Of a stretch of DNA of 58,484 nt, positions 1 through 8,704 are shown one piece after another; the first letter of the stretch is position 1, and every line of letters begins with the position of its first letter. A program made the position numbers and the translations under genes. Source of the stretch: Burkholderiales bacterium. Its GTDB lineage: Bacteria > Pseudomonadota > Gammaproteobacteria > Burkholderiales > Casimicrobiaceae. The notes beneath the pieces were generated by a model. The model had not been told where the DNA came from, did not search any database, and saw only the letters and a list, made by a program, of their open reading frames with translations. Location: NCBI GenBank assembly GCA_025927765.1, contig JAICKU010000014.1, positions 1 to 58,484 on the forward strand, in the 5' to 3' direction.

Positions 1-254
1 CCGTGCGAGCGGTGTGTCTCGTACCGGATCGCCCCGCTGCTCGCGATGTTCGACGACGCCACTTCTCCAGACCGATGCTCGAAGCCCTCGGGCATCAGGA
101 CCTGGATCCGGTGCGGCGCGCCGGTGACGGGATTGCGGTTCCGCTCGACGTCGCTTTCGAGGACGCCCGGCGCGCTGAAATCGCACGGGCAGCCGAACGC
201 GCAATTGCAGTTCTCGATCCATTCGCCTTCGAGGCGCCAGCTCGCGTTCGGCAT
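1..254 (-). CDS. DUF1326 family protein, 3' end outside window, apparent internal deletion
   Basis: The gene starts at ATG 252-254 on the minus strand and runs off the left edge, leaving about 84 codons. The N-terminus (WRLEGEWIENCNC.FGCPCDF) is the hallmark start of DUF1326 proteins, whose function is unknown. Directly after CDF the reading continues with APGVLES...RNPVTGAPHR...PEGFEHR, which as I know the family belongs to the C-terminal third of these roughly 200-residue proteins. About 110 residues of the middle therefore seem to be missing in frame. Family membership is supported by both blocks; the deletion is inferred from remembered family layout, not from an alignment. No neighbour gives a functional clue. 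Confidence 0.6.
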   Translation of the reverse strand, partial: MPNASWRLEGEWIENCNCAFGCPCDFSAPGVLESDVERNRNPVTGAPHRIQVLMPEGFEHRSGEVASSNIASSGAIRYETHRSH

Positions 255-330
255 GGGACCCTCCCGCTCGGTGGGATGCGGAGCGCCAGTCTAATCCTGC
301 ACCGGAGCGAGGTAAAGGCAACGCCCGGCC

Positions 331-1227
331 TTACAACCGCGCGACGTAGTCGAGCATCCTTCTGCGCTCTTTCGCATCCGGCAGCCGCCCGTGCATCGCG
401 CCGGCGTTGTCGGTCATGTGCGCGGCATTCGTCGTCCCCGGTATCACTGCAGTGACGCGCGGATCGCCGAGCAGATACTTGAGGAAGAACTGTGCCCACG
501 AGGCGGCGAACGGTGTCGCCCAATCCGGGACCGATTTGCCGCGCACCGCGCGAAAGACGCGCGCGCGACCGAACGGCAGCGCCGTCAACACCGCGGCGCC
601 GGTGTCCGCGGCCAGCGGGAGGATGCGCCGCTCGGCGACGCGATTGTCGATCGAGTAATCGATCTGCACGAAATCGGGCTTCTCGCGCGAAAGCACGCTC
701 GCGACCGCGTCGAAGTCGTTGTGGTACGTCGACGTGACGCCGATGTAGCGGCACAAGGCCTGCGCCTTCCAGTCGCGGAATTTCGCGAGCGACTGCGCGG
801 CGTCGTGCACGTTGTGAAGCTGCAGCAGATCGACGCTTCGCACGCGCAGGCGCTCGAGCGAGCGGTGGAATTCGGCGTCATCGGGTGCCTCGACCTTCGT
901 CGCGATGAACAGCCCCTCGCGCCATCCCTGCGGCGCAATCGCGCCGCCGAGGATCGCTTCGGCGTCGCCGTAGGTCGACGCGGTGTCGACGACCTTGCCG
1001 CCTGCGTCGAGCAAGGCGCGCAACACCGCTTCGGCGGCGCTGCGCGTCGCGTCGCTGTCGCGATCGTATTCCCACGCCGTGCCGAGCCCGACGCACGGAA
1101 GGCGCTCGCCGCCGCGTGGAATCGGACGCGTGATGACGTCCGTCATGGTCGGCGTTTGCGCCTGCGTTCGCATTGAAACCAGCGCCGCAGCGGCCGCGAT
1201 CACGAAGCGTCGCCGATCGATCGTCAT
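331..1227 (-). CDS. Tat-exported aldo/keto reductase
   Basis: 298 residues. The N-terminus (DRRRFVIAAAAALVSM) is a twin-arginine signal, so the enzyme probably acts in the periplasm. The TIM-barrel aldo/keto reductase fold follows, with the catalytic tetrad visible: Asp and Tyr in VVDTASTYGDAE, Lys in FIATKVEAP and His in LLQLHNVHD. The C-terminal FFLKYLLGDPRVTAVIPGT stretch is typical of this subfamily, which usually carries NAD(P)H-dependent activity on unknown carbonyl substrates. It starts two bases after the stop of the transporter gene upstream, so the three genes 331-3259 form one tight operon. How a nicotinamide-dependent enzyme is supplied outside the cytoplasm is unclear unless it is exported with cofactor bound, which the Tat route permits. 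Confidence 0.85.
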   Translation of the reverse strand: MTIDRRRFVIAAAAALVSMRTQAQTPTMTDVITRPIPRGGERLPCVGLGTAWEYDRDSDATRSAAEAVLRALLDAGGKVVDTASTYGDAEAILGGAIAPQGWREGLFIATKVEAPDDAEFHRSLERLRVRSVDLLQLHNVHDAAQSLAKFRDWKAQALCRYIGVTSTYHNDFDAVASVLSREKPDFVQIDYSIDNRVAERRILPLAADTGAAVLTALPFGRARVFRAVRGKSVPDWATPFAASWAQFFLKYLLGDPRVTAVIPGTTNAAHMTDNAGAMHGRLPDAKERRRMLDYVARL

Positions 1228-1229
1228 CG

Positions 1230-2513
1230 TCAATCGCCTCGCGCGAGCGCCATCTGTTCCGCGGCGCGCCGCTGTTGCGTACGACCCAGTGCGAGCGACA
1301 GCACGAGCCAGCCGGCCACGACGGGCAGCGACCACAGCGCGATGCCGCCGAGCTTGAGCCCGATTGCCTGCAGGCTGTCGAATACCCAGCCGTACAGCGC
1401 ATCGGATCCGCGATAAATGACGACGTCGATCAGGTTCTTCGCCTTGTACTTCTCGGTGCGCCCGACGACGGTGAAGAACACCTGCCGCGCCGGATTCGCG
1501 ATCGCGAAGTTCATCCATCGCTGCACGACCTGGAACACGAGCACCACGGCGAGCGTCGGCACGAGCGCGAGCGCCGCGAAGCCGACGACGTACACGGCCG
1601 GCAAGGCGGCCGCCGACACGCCCACGCCGAAGCGCCCGAGCACGCGGCCTGTCGCGCACACCTGCGTTGCGAGCGTCAGCAGGCCCACCGCGAGATCGAT
1701 CGACGCGAAGATGCGCGTCTGCGCGCCGGCCCCGTGCACCGTGGCCGACACGATGTTCGCCTGCTCGAAGTACAGGATCGTCGCGCCGAACGACAGCAGG
1801 CTCACCCAGGCGGCGACCCCGAGCAGGTAGGGCGAGCGCATCAGTTCGGGCAGCGCATCGAACGCGCTGCCGCCCAGACGCCGCTCGTGCGTCCGTTCCG
1901 TCGAAGGGCTTCCCACGGCGTGCTCGAGCCGATGCGAGCACAGCACGGCGAGCTCGAGGAACATGATCGCCGGGAGCAACAGGTTCGCGGGCCCGAGCGG
2001 CACCGAGAGCCCGATCGTGATCACCGGCCCGAGCAGCGCGCCCAGCGTTCCGCCGGCGCCGATGAAGCCGAACAACCGCTTGCCCTGCTCGCTCGTGAAG
2101 AGGTCCGCCATGAACGACCAGAACACCGCGACGGCGAACAGGTTGAACACGCTCACCCAGACGAAGAAGATGCGCGCGACGAGCGTCGTGGCGATGCCGA
2201 GCGTCAATAGCAGCCAGAAGAGCGCGAGGTTCGCCGCGAAGAAGTGATAGACGATCGGGATGAAGCGCGTGCGCGGCAGCCGCGCGACCAGCGCGCCGTA
2301 GAACGGCTGCGCGACGAGCAGCGTGAAGAACGTGGCCGTGAAGAGCCACGGCAGATTCTTGACGCCGCCCGCGATGCCCATCTGGTCGCGCAACGGTCGC
2401 AGCACGTAGTACCCGGCGAGGAGCGTGAAGAAATAGGCGAACGACCACAGTGCCGCGGCCTGCTCCTCGGGGGTCGCCGGCAGCGCGAACCGCCGCCAGC
2501 GGGAAAGCATCAT
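1230..2513 (-). CDS. Tlc/NTT-like major facilitator transporter
   Basis: 427 residues with about 12 hydrophobic segments. The N-terminal block FFTLLAGYYVLRPLRDQMG and the later GFIGAGGTLGALLGP segment resemble bacterial proteins annotated as MFS or ATP/ADP-translocase-like (Tlc/NTT) transporters of unknown substrate. The start codon overlaps the stop of the upstream F420-reductase-like gene by 4 bases (ATGA), and the aldo/keto reductase begins 2 bases after the stop, indicating translational coupling. An inner-membrane location is clear; the substrate cannot be read from the sequence. Confidence 0.75.
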   Translation of the reverse strand: MMLSRWRRFALPATPEEQAAALWSFAYFFTLLAGYYVLRPLRDQMGIAGGVKNLPWLFTATFFTLLVAQPFYGALVARLPRTRFIPIVYHFFAANLALFWLLLTLGIATTLVARIFFVWVSVFNLFAVAVFWSFMADLFTSEQGKRLFGFIGAGGTLGALLGPVITIGLSVPLGPANLLLPAIMFLELAVLCSHRLEHAVGSPSTERTHERRLGGSAFDALPELMRSPYLLGVAAWVSLLSFGATILYFEQANIVSATVHGAGAQTRIFASIDLAVGLLTLATQVCATGRVLGRFGVGVSAAALPAVYVVGFAALALVPTLAVVLVFQVVQRWMNFAIANPARQVFFTVVGRTEKYKAKNLIDVVIYRGSDALYGWVFDSLQAIGLKLGGIALWSLPVVAGWLVLSLALGRTQQRRAAEQMALARGD

Positions 2514-3259
2514 GGCGAAAGCGACAGCGTGCGGCGCAACTCGGCGGCGGTGACGTTCTGTCCGTAGCCCGGCGCGCCCTGCTGGAAGCGCGACGCGTCG
2601 GCCAGCTTGCCGACGACGACGGGCTCGAAGCCGGCATCGCGCACGAGGCCCGACGCGGTACGCACCGCTTCCGCGTCGTCGCCGGCGAGCGGGATGGCAA
2701 GCTTCGGATCGCTGCGTTGCGCCTCGCGCGCGAGCAACGCAGACGACAGCGTGTTGAAGCCGCGCACGAGCCGCGTGCCGGGCAAGTACTTCTGCGACGT
2801 GACGCCGATGCCGTCGCGGTCGACTTCGTCGCGCAACGCCTGCCCGTCGCGGCCGGCCACCGCGTTGCACGCGTCGAGGACGATCTTGCCCTGCAGCGCC
2901 GTACGGTTCTCCTCGCCGATCTTCGCGAGCGCACCATAGGGCACGGCGATCAGCACCACGTCGCCGAACGCGATGGCCTGCGCGACACTGCCGGCGCTCG
3001 CGAGCGGGCCGAGTCTGGCGACCATGTCCTTCAGCTCTTCGGGATGGCGCGACGAGAACATGACCGGGTGGCCCGCCTTGACCCAAAGACCGCCGACGGT
3101 GCCGCCGAGCCGGCCGGAGCCGACGACGCCGATGCGAACCTTCGCCGTCCCTTGTGCACGAACGAGCGTTGCGGGAAGCCAGGTGACCAGCGCAAAGCAT
3201 CCAGCGGCGCCGAGCAGGCGCCGGCGCTTGGCATCGAACCTGCGGAACGGGTCCATCAT
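2510..3259 (-). CDS. NADPH-dependent F420 reductase-like oxidoreductase with Tat signal
   Basis: 249 residues. A Tat-type leader (KRRRLLGAAGCFALV) precedes a Rossmann domain beginning RIGVVGSGRLGGTVGGLW, matching the NADP-oxidoreductase, coenzyme F420-dependent (NPD) fold. The SSRHPEELKDMV segment follows the second beta strand, where NADP selectivity is set in this family, and LVRGFNT is another family signature. Members in bacteria without F420 probably use other acceptors. First gene of a three-gene operon with the transporter and the aldo/keto reductase; its stop overlaps the transporter start. Periplasmic location is inferred from the signal. Confidence 0.8.
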   Translation of the reverse strand: MMDPFRRFDAKRRRLLGAAGCFALVTWLPATLVRAQGTAKVRIGVVGSGRLGGTVGGLWVKAGHPVMFSSRHPEELKDMVARLGPLASAGSVAQAIAFGDVVLIAVPYGALAKIGEENRTALQGKIVLDACNAVAGRDGQALRDEVDRDGIGVTSQKYLPGTRLVRGFNTLSSALLAREAQRSDPKLAIPLAGDDAEAVRTASGLVRDAGFEPVVVGKLADASRFQQGAPGYGQNVTAAELRRTLSLSP

Positions 3260-3411
3260 GGCCTCCTTTCGAGTGGCGAACCGAAAGCGTCGTTAGAGCG
3301 ACCGCCGAAAGCCAGTGAACACCGGCGGTTTGACTGCTATTTCACGACGCGGTTTCTGCCCTTCGCCGCGACACTTGCTTACCATTCCACCTCGGAAGGA
3401 GACACAGCTTC

Positions 3412-3723
3412 GTGAGCGAAACCGTCACCGTCATCGTCGGCCACCGTTTGGGGAAGGCCGAAGCCCTGCGCCGTATCAGGGAAGGACTCGCCCGTACGCG
3501 CGGGCAATTCGGCCCGATGATCGCGATCGAGCAAGAATCGTGGGAAGGCGATACGTTGCGCTTTCACATGCGCGCGCTGGGGCAGACTGCGGCGGCCAGC
3601 ATCGAAGTGCTCGAGGAGGCACTGCGCGTCGAAGTGTCGCTGCCCTGGCTCCTCGCGAAAGCGGCGAAACGCCTGATGCCGGCGTTGCGCCACGGCGCGA
3701 CGCTACTGCTGGAAAAGAAGTAG
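3412..3723 (+). CDS. Polyhydroxyalkanoic acid system (PHA granule-region) protein
   Basis: 103 residues, GTG start preceded by a GGAAGGA ribosome-binding sequence at about 3394. The pattern VGHRLGKAEALRRIREGL...FGPMIAIEQESWEGDTLRFHMRALGQTAAASIEV matches the small polyhydroxyalkanoic acid system family (TIGR02610-like) seen near PHA genes in beta- and gammaproteobacteria. Its role is probably granule-associated or regulatory and is not established. It stands alone, convergent with the phytanoyl-CoA-dioxygenase-like gene, with only 14 bases between the stops. Confidence 0.75.
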   Translation: MSETVTVIVGHRLGKAEALRRIREGLARTRGQFGPMIAIEQESWEGDTLRFHMRALGQTAAASIEVLEEALRVEVSLPWLLAKAAKRLMPALRHGATLLLEKK

Positions 3724-3737
3724 GGCGATTCCCGGCG

Positions 3738-4505
3738 CTACTTCAGGAATCCGCTCATCCGCGTCGTCGCCGCGCTCAACCGGTCGTTCTCGGCGTCGTC
3801 GATCGCGAGCACCCGGCGCTGCAGCGGCGTCAGTGCCGCGATGGTTTCCGGTCGCAGCAGCCCTTTCTGGTATTGCTGCTGCGGCTTGTCGTTCCGCGTG
3901 TAGAACGCATGCAGCGCGCGGCGGCAGCGGCCGGTGCGATTGGCCGTTCCACCGTGCCACATGTGCGCGTTCATGACGACCACGGTTCCTGCCTCGCCTG
4001 TGACCAGCTCTTCGCCAGGCAGCGAGCCGGTGTTGCCTGCCTCGGGGAGGCGCCGCCACGTGTGGGAGCGCGGCACCATCCGCGTGGCCCCGTTCTCCGG
4101 CGTGAAGTCGTCGAGCATCCACAACGAATTGCAAACCCAGTAGCCGCGCTCGTCGGCGATCGCGCCCGAGTCGGCATGCCAGGGCTGAGATTCCGCGTTG
4201 TTCGGATTCGTCGAGCGCGCATTGAGGCTGCTGAGCTTGTAGCCCGGGCCGATCACGTGCTCGATGCATTCGAGTATCTCCGGCATCGCGACGATGTCTG
4301 CGAAGATCGCGCCTTTATCGACCAGGTTCGCCAGGCGCCGCGCGCCGGGCTCGTGCCGGAACTCGGATCCGGCCTCGCTGCCTTCCTGCGCCCACAGCAT
4401 TTCCACGCGCTCGCGCAACTCCGCGAGCATCGGTGATGGAACGAAACCCGGCAGGACGAGATACCCCAGTTCGTCGAGTTGCCGTCTCTCGGATTCGCCA
4501 GGCAT
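3738..4505 (-). CDS. Phytanoyl-CoA dioxygenase (PhyH) family protein
   Basis: 255 residues, about the usual family length. The Fe(II)/2-oxoglutarate dioxygenase facial triad is visible: HxD in QPWHADSG and the distal His in NAHMWHGGTANRTGR, followed by the Arg expected to bind 2-oxoglutarate. The start codon lies 4 bases beyond the stop of paaK, so this is the last gene of the paaE-paaN-paaG-paaH-paaI-paaK operon. The substrate is unknown. A PhyH gene is not a standard paa member; hydroxylation of a carboxylic acid or its CoA ester would fit the neighbourhood but is only inference. Confidence 0.85.
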   Translation of the reverse strand: MPGESERRQLDELGYLVLPGFVPSPMLAELRERVEMLWAQEGSEAGSEFRHEPGARRLANLVDKGAIFADIVAMPEILECIEHVIGPGYKLSSLNARSTNPNNAESQPWHADSGAIADERGYWVCNSLWMLDDFTPENGATRMVPRSHTWRRLPEAGNTGSLPGEELVTGEAGTVVVMNAHMWHGGTANRTGRCRRALHAFYTRNDKPQQQYQKGLLRPETIAALTPLQRRVLAIDDAENDRLSAATTRMSGFLK

Positions 4506-4509
4506 CGCG

Positions 4510-5817
4510 CTATCCCATCTTCCGCTTGTCCACCACGCGCTTCGCCTTGCCGAGCGAGCGCTCGATGCCGCCCGCGGCGAGCACGCGCACGCCGGCACTG
4601 ACGCCGATCAGGTTCTTGATGCGCTGCGCGAGACGGGTGCCGGCGGCGTCGGCATCGGCCGAGCCGGCCATGGGCGAACGCTCGACGAGCACGGTCATCT
4701 CGTCGAGGGTGCGCGGGCGCGTGATCTCGACCTGGTAATGCGGCGCGAGCATCTCGTCGCCGAGGATCAGCTCCTCGATCTGTGTCGGGAACACGTTCAC
4801 GCCGCGGATGATCATCATGTCGTCGGAGCGGCCCGTGATCTTCTCGATGCGGCGCATCGAACGGGCGGTGCCGGGCAGCAATCGCGTCAGGTCGCGTGTG
4901 CGGTAGCGGATCACCGGCATCGCTTCCTTGGTGAGCGACGTGAACACGAGCTCGCCCTTCTCGCCTTCCGGCAACACTTCGCCCGTCTGCGGATCGACGA
5001 TCTCGGGATAGAAGTGATCCTCCCAGACGGTGAGGCCATCCTTCGTCTCGATGCACTCCTGCGCGACGCCGGGCCCGATCACTTCCGACAGGCCGTAGAT
5101 GTCGATCGCATCCATGTCGAGCGTCGCCTCGATCGCCTTGCGCATCGTCGGCGTCCACGGCTCGGCGCCGAAGATGCCGATCTTCAACGACGATTCGCGC
5201 GGGTCCATGCCCTGCCGCTGCATCTCCTCGGCGATCGCGAGCATGTACGACGGCGTGACCATGATGATATCGGGTCGGAAGTCGCGAATGAGCTGCACCT
5301 GCCGCTCCGTCTGGCCGCCCGACATCGGGATCACGGTGCAGCCCAGCTTCTCCGCGCCGTAGTGCGCGCCGAGGCCGCCGGTGAAAAGCCCGTAGCCGTA
5401 CGCGACGTGCACGACGTCGCCGCGCCGCCCGCCCGCGGCGCGGATCGAGCGCGCCATCACCGCCGCCCACGTGTCGACATCGTTTCGCGTGTAGCCCACC
5501 ACCGTGGGCTTGCCCGTCGTGCCCGACGACGCGTGTACGCGCACGACGTCTTCGCGCGGCACGGCGAACATGCCGAACGGATAGTTCCGGCGCAGATCGT
5601 CCTTCGCCGTGAAGGGAAAGCGCGCGAGGTCGTGCAGGCTTCGAAGGTCGTCGGGATGCACGCCGGCGCGGTCGAACGCCTGCCGATAGTGCGGCACGTG
5701 ATCGTACGCATGCCTGAGCGACCACTCGAGCCGCGACAGCTGCAGCGCGCGGAGCTCGTCCTGGCTCGCGGTTTCGATCGCCTCGAGATCGCCGGGCGCG
5801 GGCACTCGCGCGGGCAT
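4510..5817 (-). CDS. paaK: Phenylacetate-CoA ligase
   Basis: 435 residues, full length for PaaK. It activates phenylacetate to phenylacetyl-CoA with ATP. The adenylation motif SSGTTGKPTVVGYT, the YGLSEVIGPGV core and the hinge/C-terminal block GRSDDMMIIRGVNVFPTQIEE are all present. It is separated from paaI upstream by 2 bases and followed by the PhyH-like gene, in the downstream half of a divided paa cluster. Cytoplasmic. The start (MPARVPAPGDLEAIETAS) agrees with family length. Confidence 0.95.
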   Translation of the reverse strand: MPARVPAPGDLEAIETASQDELRALQLSRLEWSLRHAYDHVPHYRQAFDRAGVHPDDLRSLHDLARFPFTAKDDLRRNYPFGMFAVPREDVVRVHASSGTTGKPTVVGYTRNDVDTWAAVMARSIRAAGGRRGDVVHVAYGYGLFTGGLGAHYGAEKLGCTVIPMSGGQTERQVQLIRDFRPDIIMVTPSYMLAIAEEMQRQGMDPRESSLKIGIFGAEPWTPTMRKAIEATLDMDAIDIYGLSEVIGPGVAQECIETKDGLTVWEDHFYPEIVDPQTGEVLPEGEKGELVFTSLTKEAMPVIRYRTRDLTRLLPGTARSMRRIEKITGRSDDMMIIRGVNVFPTQIEELILGDEMLAPHYQVEITRPRTLDEMTVLVERSPMAGSADADAAGTRLAQRIKNLIGVSAGVRVLAAGGIERSLGKAKRVVDKRKMG

Positions 5818-5819
5818 CG

Positions 5820-6293
5820 CTATGCCTCGTCCAGTTCGTCGACGATCGTGCCGTCGATCCGGTAGCTCTTGCCACGGAAGAGTGCCACCGTCGACGTGCC
5901 GTTCGTGACTTCGATATCGTAGACGCCGGTGCGCCCGGTGCGGCTGCGCTCGGCACCGCGCGCACGCAATACGTCGCCCTTGCGCGCCGGCGCGAGGTAG
6001 TCGATCGAGCAGCCCTGCGCGACGGTGTTGCGGTTGTAGCTGTTGCACGCGAACGCGAACGTGCTGTCGGCGAGCAGGAAGATGTAGCCGCCGTGGCAGA
6101 TGCCGTGTCCGTTCAGCATGCTGTCGGTCACCGTCATCGTCAGTTCGGCGCGCCCCGGCGCCACGCGCTCGATGCGCATGCCGAGTGCGCGCGATGCGCG
6201 ATCGTTCGCGAACATCCGCTCGGCCACGCGTTCGGCGAGCTGCTGCGCGGCATCCGGGTGCGTGCGCACGTGCGCCTTCAGTGCATCGTCCAT
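5820..6293 (-). CDS. paaI: Hydroxyphenylacetyl-CoA thioesterase PaaI
   Basis: 157 residues, a single hot-dog fold. NGHGICHGGYIFLLADSTFAFACNS contains the HGG and the acidic residue typical of PaaI thioesterases, and the C-terminal QGCSIDYLAPARKGDVL matches the family. It rescues CoA from dead-end hydroxylated phenylacetyl-CoA products. It lies 15 bases after paaH and 2 bases before paaK in the same minus-strand operon. Confidence 0.93.
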   Translation of the reverse strand: MDDALKAHVRTHPDAAQQLAERVAERMFANDRASRALGMRIERVAPGRAELTMTVTDSMLNGHGICHGGYIFLLADSTFAFACNSYNRNTVAQGCSIDYLAPARKGDVLRARGAERSRTGRTGVYDIEVTNGTSTVALFRGKSYRIDGTIVDELDEA

Positions 6294-6308
6294 CGCTCCC
6301 TCGTGTCG

Positions 6309-7865
6309 TTATGTGGAAGCACGATCGTCGGCGAGGGGCGCGCCCACGGCGTGCCGGCGCGCGATCAGCGGCGAGAGCCGGTAGCGATCCTCGCCGTAAT
6401 GTGCGGACAAATTGGCCAGCACGTCGCGCACGCGAGACACGCCGATTTCGTCCGCCCACGCAAGCGGTCCGCGCGGATAGTTGACGCCCTTCTGCATCGC
6501 CGTATCGATGTCGCGCGCCGACGCGATGCCCTGCGTGACCGCGTCCGCAGCCTCGTTCGCCAGCGCGGCGACGGTGCGCAGCACGACGAGGCCCGCGACG
6601 TCGTCGAGCGGCGTGGCGGCAACGCCGGCGGCGTGCAGCGCGCCCGCCACGGCGTCCTGCGTGCTGACGCCGCACGAATCGGCGCGCGCGACGCCGAGTC
6701 GCGGCGTGCGCGCGTAGTCGAGCGCGAGGTCGAACAGCACCAGGCGCTTCGCGCCCGTGGCCGCGGCCCGCGCGGTGGCGGTGCGCCCGTCGGACAGGGC
6801 GAGCATGCCGTCGCCGATCGCGATCGCACCGTCGGGAAAGGCATCGTGCGCAGGTGCCCGCTCGATCGCGATGCCGGCCTGGTCGAAGCGACGCAGCAAC
6901 GGCTCGGCGATGCCGAGTTCGCCACACGCGACGACGCGCTTCGGCGCAGGCTGCACGGCGAGCGTCGCCGCTGCCGGGCGCGCGCTGCCCTCCGCGTAGT
7001 CGTAGAAGCCGCGGCCGCTCTTGCGCCCGAGGTGGCCCGCGCGCACCCGCTCTTCCTGGATGACGGACGGCGCATAGCGTGGATCGTGGTAGCACGCCTC
7101 CCACACGGTGCGCGTGACCGCGAAGTTCACGTCGTTGCCGATCAGGTCCATCAGCTCGAACGCACCCATGCGAAAGCCACCGGCTTCGCGCAGCAGCGCG
7201 TCGATCGTCGGCACGTCGGCGGCGCGCTCGGCGAGCAGCCGCAACGCCTCGCCATAGAACGGGCGCGCGCAACGGTTGACGATGAAGCCCGGCGTGGACG
7301 TCGCGCGCACGGCCGCCTTGCCCCAAGCCGTAGCGATGGCGGCGACGCATTCGGCGACGGCGTCGTCGGTCGCGAGGCCGCTCACGACTTCGACCAGCTG
7401 CATCAACGGCACCGGATTGAAGAAGTGCATGCCGACGACGCGTCCGGGAAAGCGCAGACCGGCGGCGAGCGCGGTGATCGACAGCGACGAGGTGTTGGTG
7501 GCGAGGATCGTCGACGCGCCCACGATCTTCTCGAGCTCGCGCAGCAGGGCGCGCTTTTCGGCAAGGTCCTCGACGATCGCCTCGATCACGAGCCGCGCGC
7601 TCACGCAATCGCCGAGGGCGTGCACCGGGGTGATGCGGCTGACGGCGGTTTCGCAGGCCGCGGCGTCGATGCGGCCCTTGGCAGCCTGCGCCATCAGCGC
7701 CTCGGCGATGGCCCCCCGCGCCTTCTCCGCCGCGTTGAGGCGCGTGTCGAACAGGCGCACCGGATGCCCGGCCATTGCCGCCACCTGCGCAATCCCGCGA
7801 CCCATGGCGCCGGCGCCGATCACGGCCACCGTCGCGTCGCGCGGGATCGGTGCTGCCTGCGCCAT
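6309..7865 (-). CDS. paaH: 3-hydroxyadipyl-CoA dehydrogenase PaaH
   Basis: 518 residues, the size of the two-domain PaaH enzymes. The NAD-binding start VAVIGAGAMGRGIAQVAAMAGH and the catalytic-region motif GMHFFNPVPLMQLVEV are present, followed by a second, C-terminal 3-hydroxyacyl-CoA dehydrogenase domain from about residue 300. It oxidises 3-hydroxyadipyl-CoA to 3-oxoadipyl-CoA late in the aerobic phenylacetate pathway. It follows paaG by 44 bases and precedes paaI by 15. The matching thiolase (paaJ) is not in this window. Confidence 0.93.
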   Translation of the reverse strand: MAQAAPIPRDATVAVIGAGAMGRGIAQVAAMAGHPVRLFDTRLNAAEKARGAIAEALMAQAAKGRIDAAACETAVSRITPVHALGDCVSARLVIEAIVEDLAEKRALLRELEKIVGASTILATNTSSLSITALAAGLRFPGRVVGMHFFNPVPLMQLVEVVSGLATDDAVAECVAAIATAWGKAAVRATSTPGFIVNRCARPFYGEALRLLAERAADVPTIDALLREAGGFRMGAFELMDLIGNDVNFAVTRTVWEACYHDPRYAPSVIQEERVRAGHLGRKSGRGFYDYAEGSARPAAATLAVQPAPKRVVACGELGIAEPLLRRFDQAGIAIERAPAHDAFPDGAIAIGDGMLALSDGRTATARAAATGAKRLVLFDLALDYARTPRLGVARADSCGVSTQDAVAGALHAAGVAATPLDDVAGLVVLRTVAALANEAADAVTQGIASARDIDTAMQKGVNYPRGPLAWADEIGVSRVRDVLANLSAHYGEDRYRLSPLIARRHAVGAPLADDRAST

Positions 7866-7909
7866 CTCAGCTTTGCGCGAAGCGCATCCCGCGCAGCACC
7901 GGGGTCATG

Positions 7910-8698
7910 CTAGCGCCCGGAGAACTGCGGCGTACGCTTGGCGAGGAACGCCTCGACGCCCTCGCGATAGTCGTCGCTCTGCCCGAGCTCGCGCTGCGTC
8001 TCGCATTCGAGCGCGAGCTGCGCCTCGAGCGTGTTGTGCGACGACGCGTGCAGCACACGCTTGATCGCGGCGAGGCCGCGCGTGGGCGCGACGGCGAGCT
8101 TCGCGAGCAGCGCATCGATCGTCGCTGCGAACGCCTCGTCGTCGACGCACTTCCAGATGAGGCCGATGTGTTCGGCGTCCTCCGCCGTGAGCTTGTCGGC
8201 GAGCATGGCGAGTCCCATCGCACGGGCCGTGCCGACGAGGCGCGGCAAAAAATACGTGCCGCCGGCATCGGGGATGAGGCCGATGCGCGCGAACGCCTGC
8301 ACGAAGCTCGCCGAGCGCGTCGCAATGACGAGGTCGCACGCGAGCGCGATGCTGGCGCCCGCGCCGGCGGCGACGCCGTTGACGCCGCACACCACCGGCA
8401 TCGGCAGGTTGCGCAGTGTGAGGATCAGCGGGCGGTAGTTCTTCTCGATCGAGCGTCCGAGATCGACGGGTGCAGCCCCCGGCGCGACCGCGCGGTCCGA
8501 CAGGTCCTGTCCTGCACAGAAGCCGCGTCCGTTGCCGGTGAGGAGCAGCACGCGCGAGCCGTCGCTCGCCACGCGCGACAGCGCGTCGCGAACCTCCTCG
8601 TGCATCTGGTCGGTGAAGCTGTTCAGCCGATCGGGCCGGTCGAGCGTGATGCGCGCGATGCCGTCCGCGGATTCGAAGCGAATCTGTTCGTAGTTCAT
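7910..8698 (-). CDS. paaG: 1,2-epoxyphenylacetyl-CoA isomerase PaaG
   Basis: 262 residues, crotonase fold. FCAGQDLSDRAV and GLIPDAGGTYFLPRLVG carry the CoA oxyanion loop and the Asp characteristic of PaaG. It isomerises ring-1,2-epoxyphenylacetyl-CoA to the oxepin and also shifts double bonds in the later beta-oxidation steps. It starts 6 bases after the stop of paaN and is translated with it. No separate paaF enoyl-CoA hydratase is seen between paaG and paaH. Confidence 0.93.
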   Translation of the reverse strand: MNYEQIRFESADGIARITLDRPDRLNSFTDQMHEEVRDALSRVASDGSRVLLLTGNGRGFCAGQDLSDRAVAPGAAPVDLGRSIEKNYRPLILTLRNLPMPVVCGVNGVAAGAGASIALACDLVIATRSASFVQAFARIGLIPDAGGTYFLPRLVGTARAMGLAMLADKLTAEDAEHIGLIWKCVDDEAFAATIDALLAKLAVAPTRGLAAIKRVLHASSHNTLEAQLALECETQRELGQSDDYREGVEAFLAKRTPQFSGR

Positions 8699-8704
8699 GG
8701 CAGC

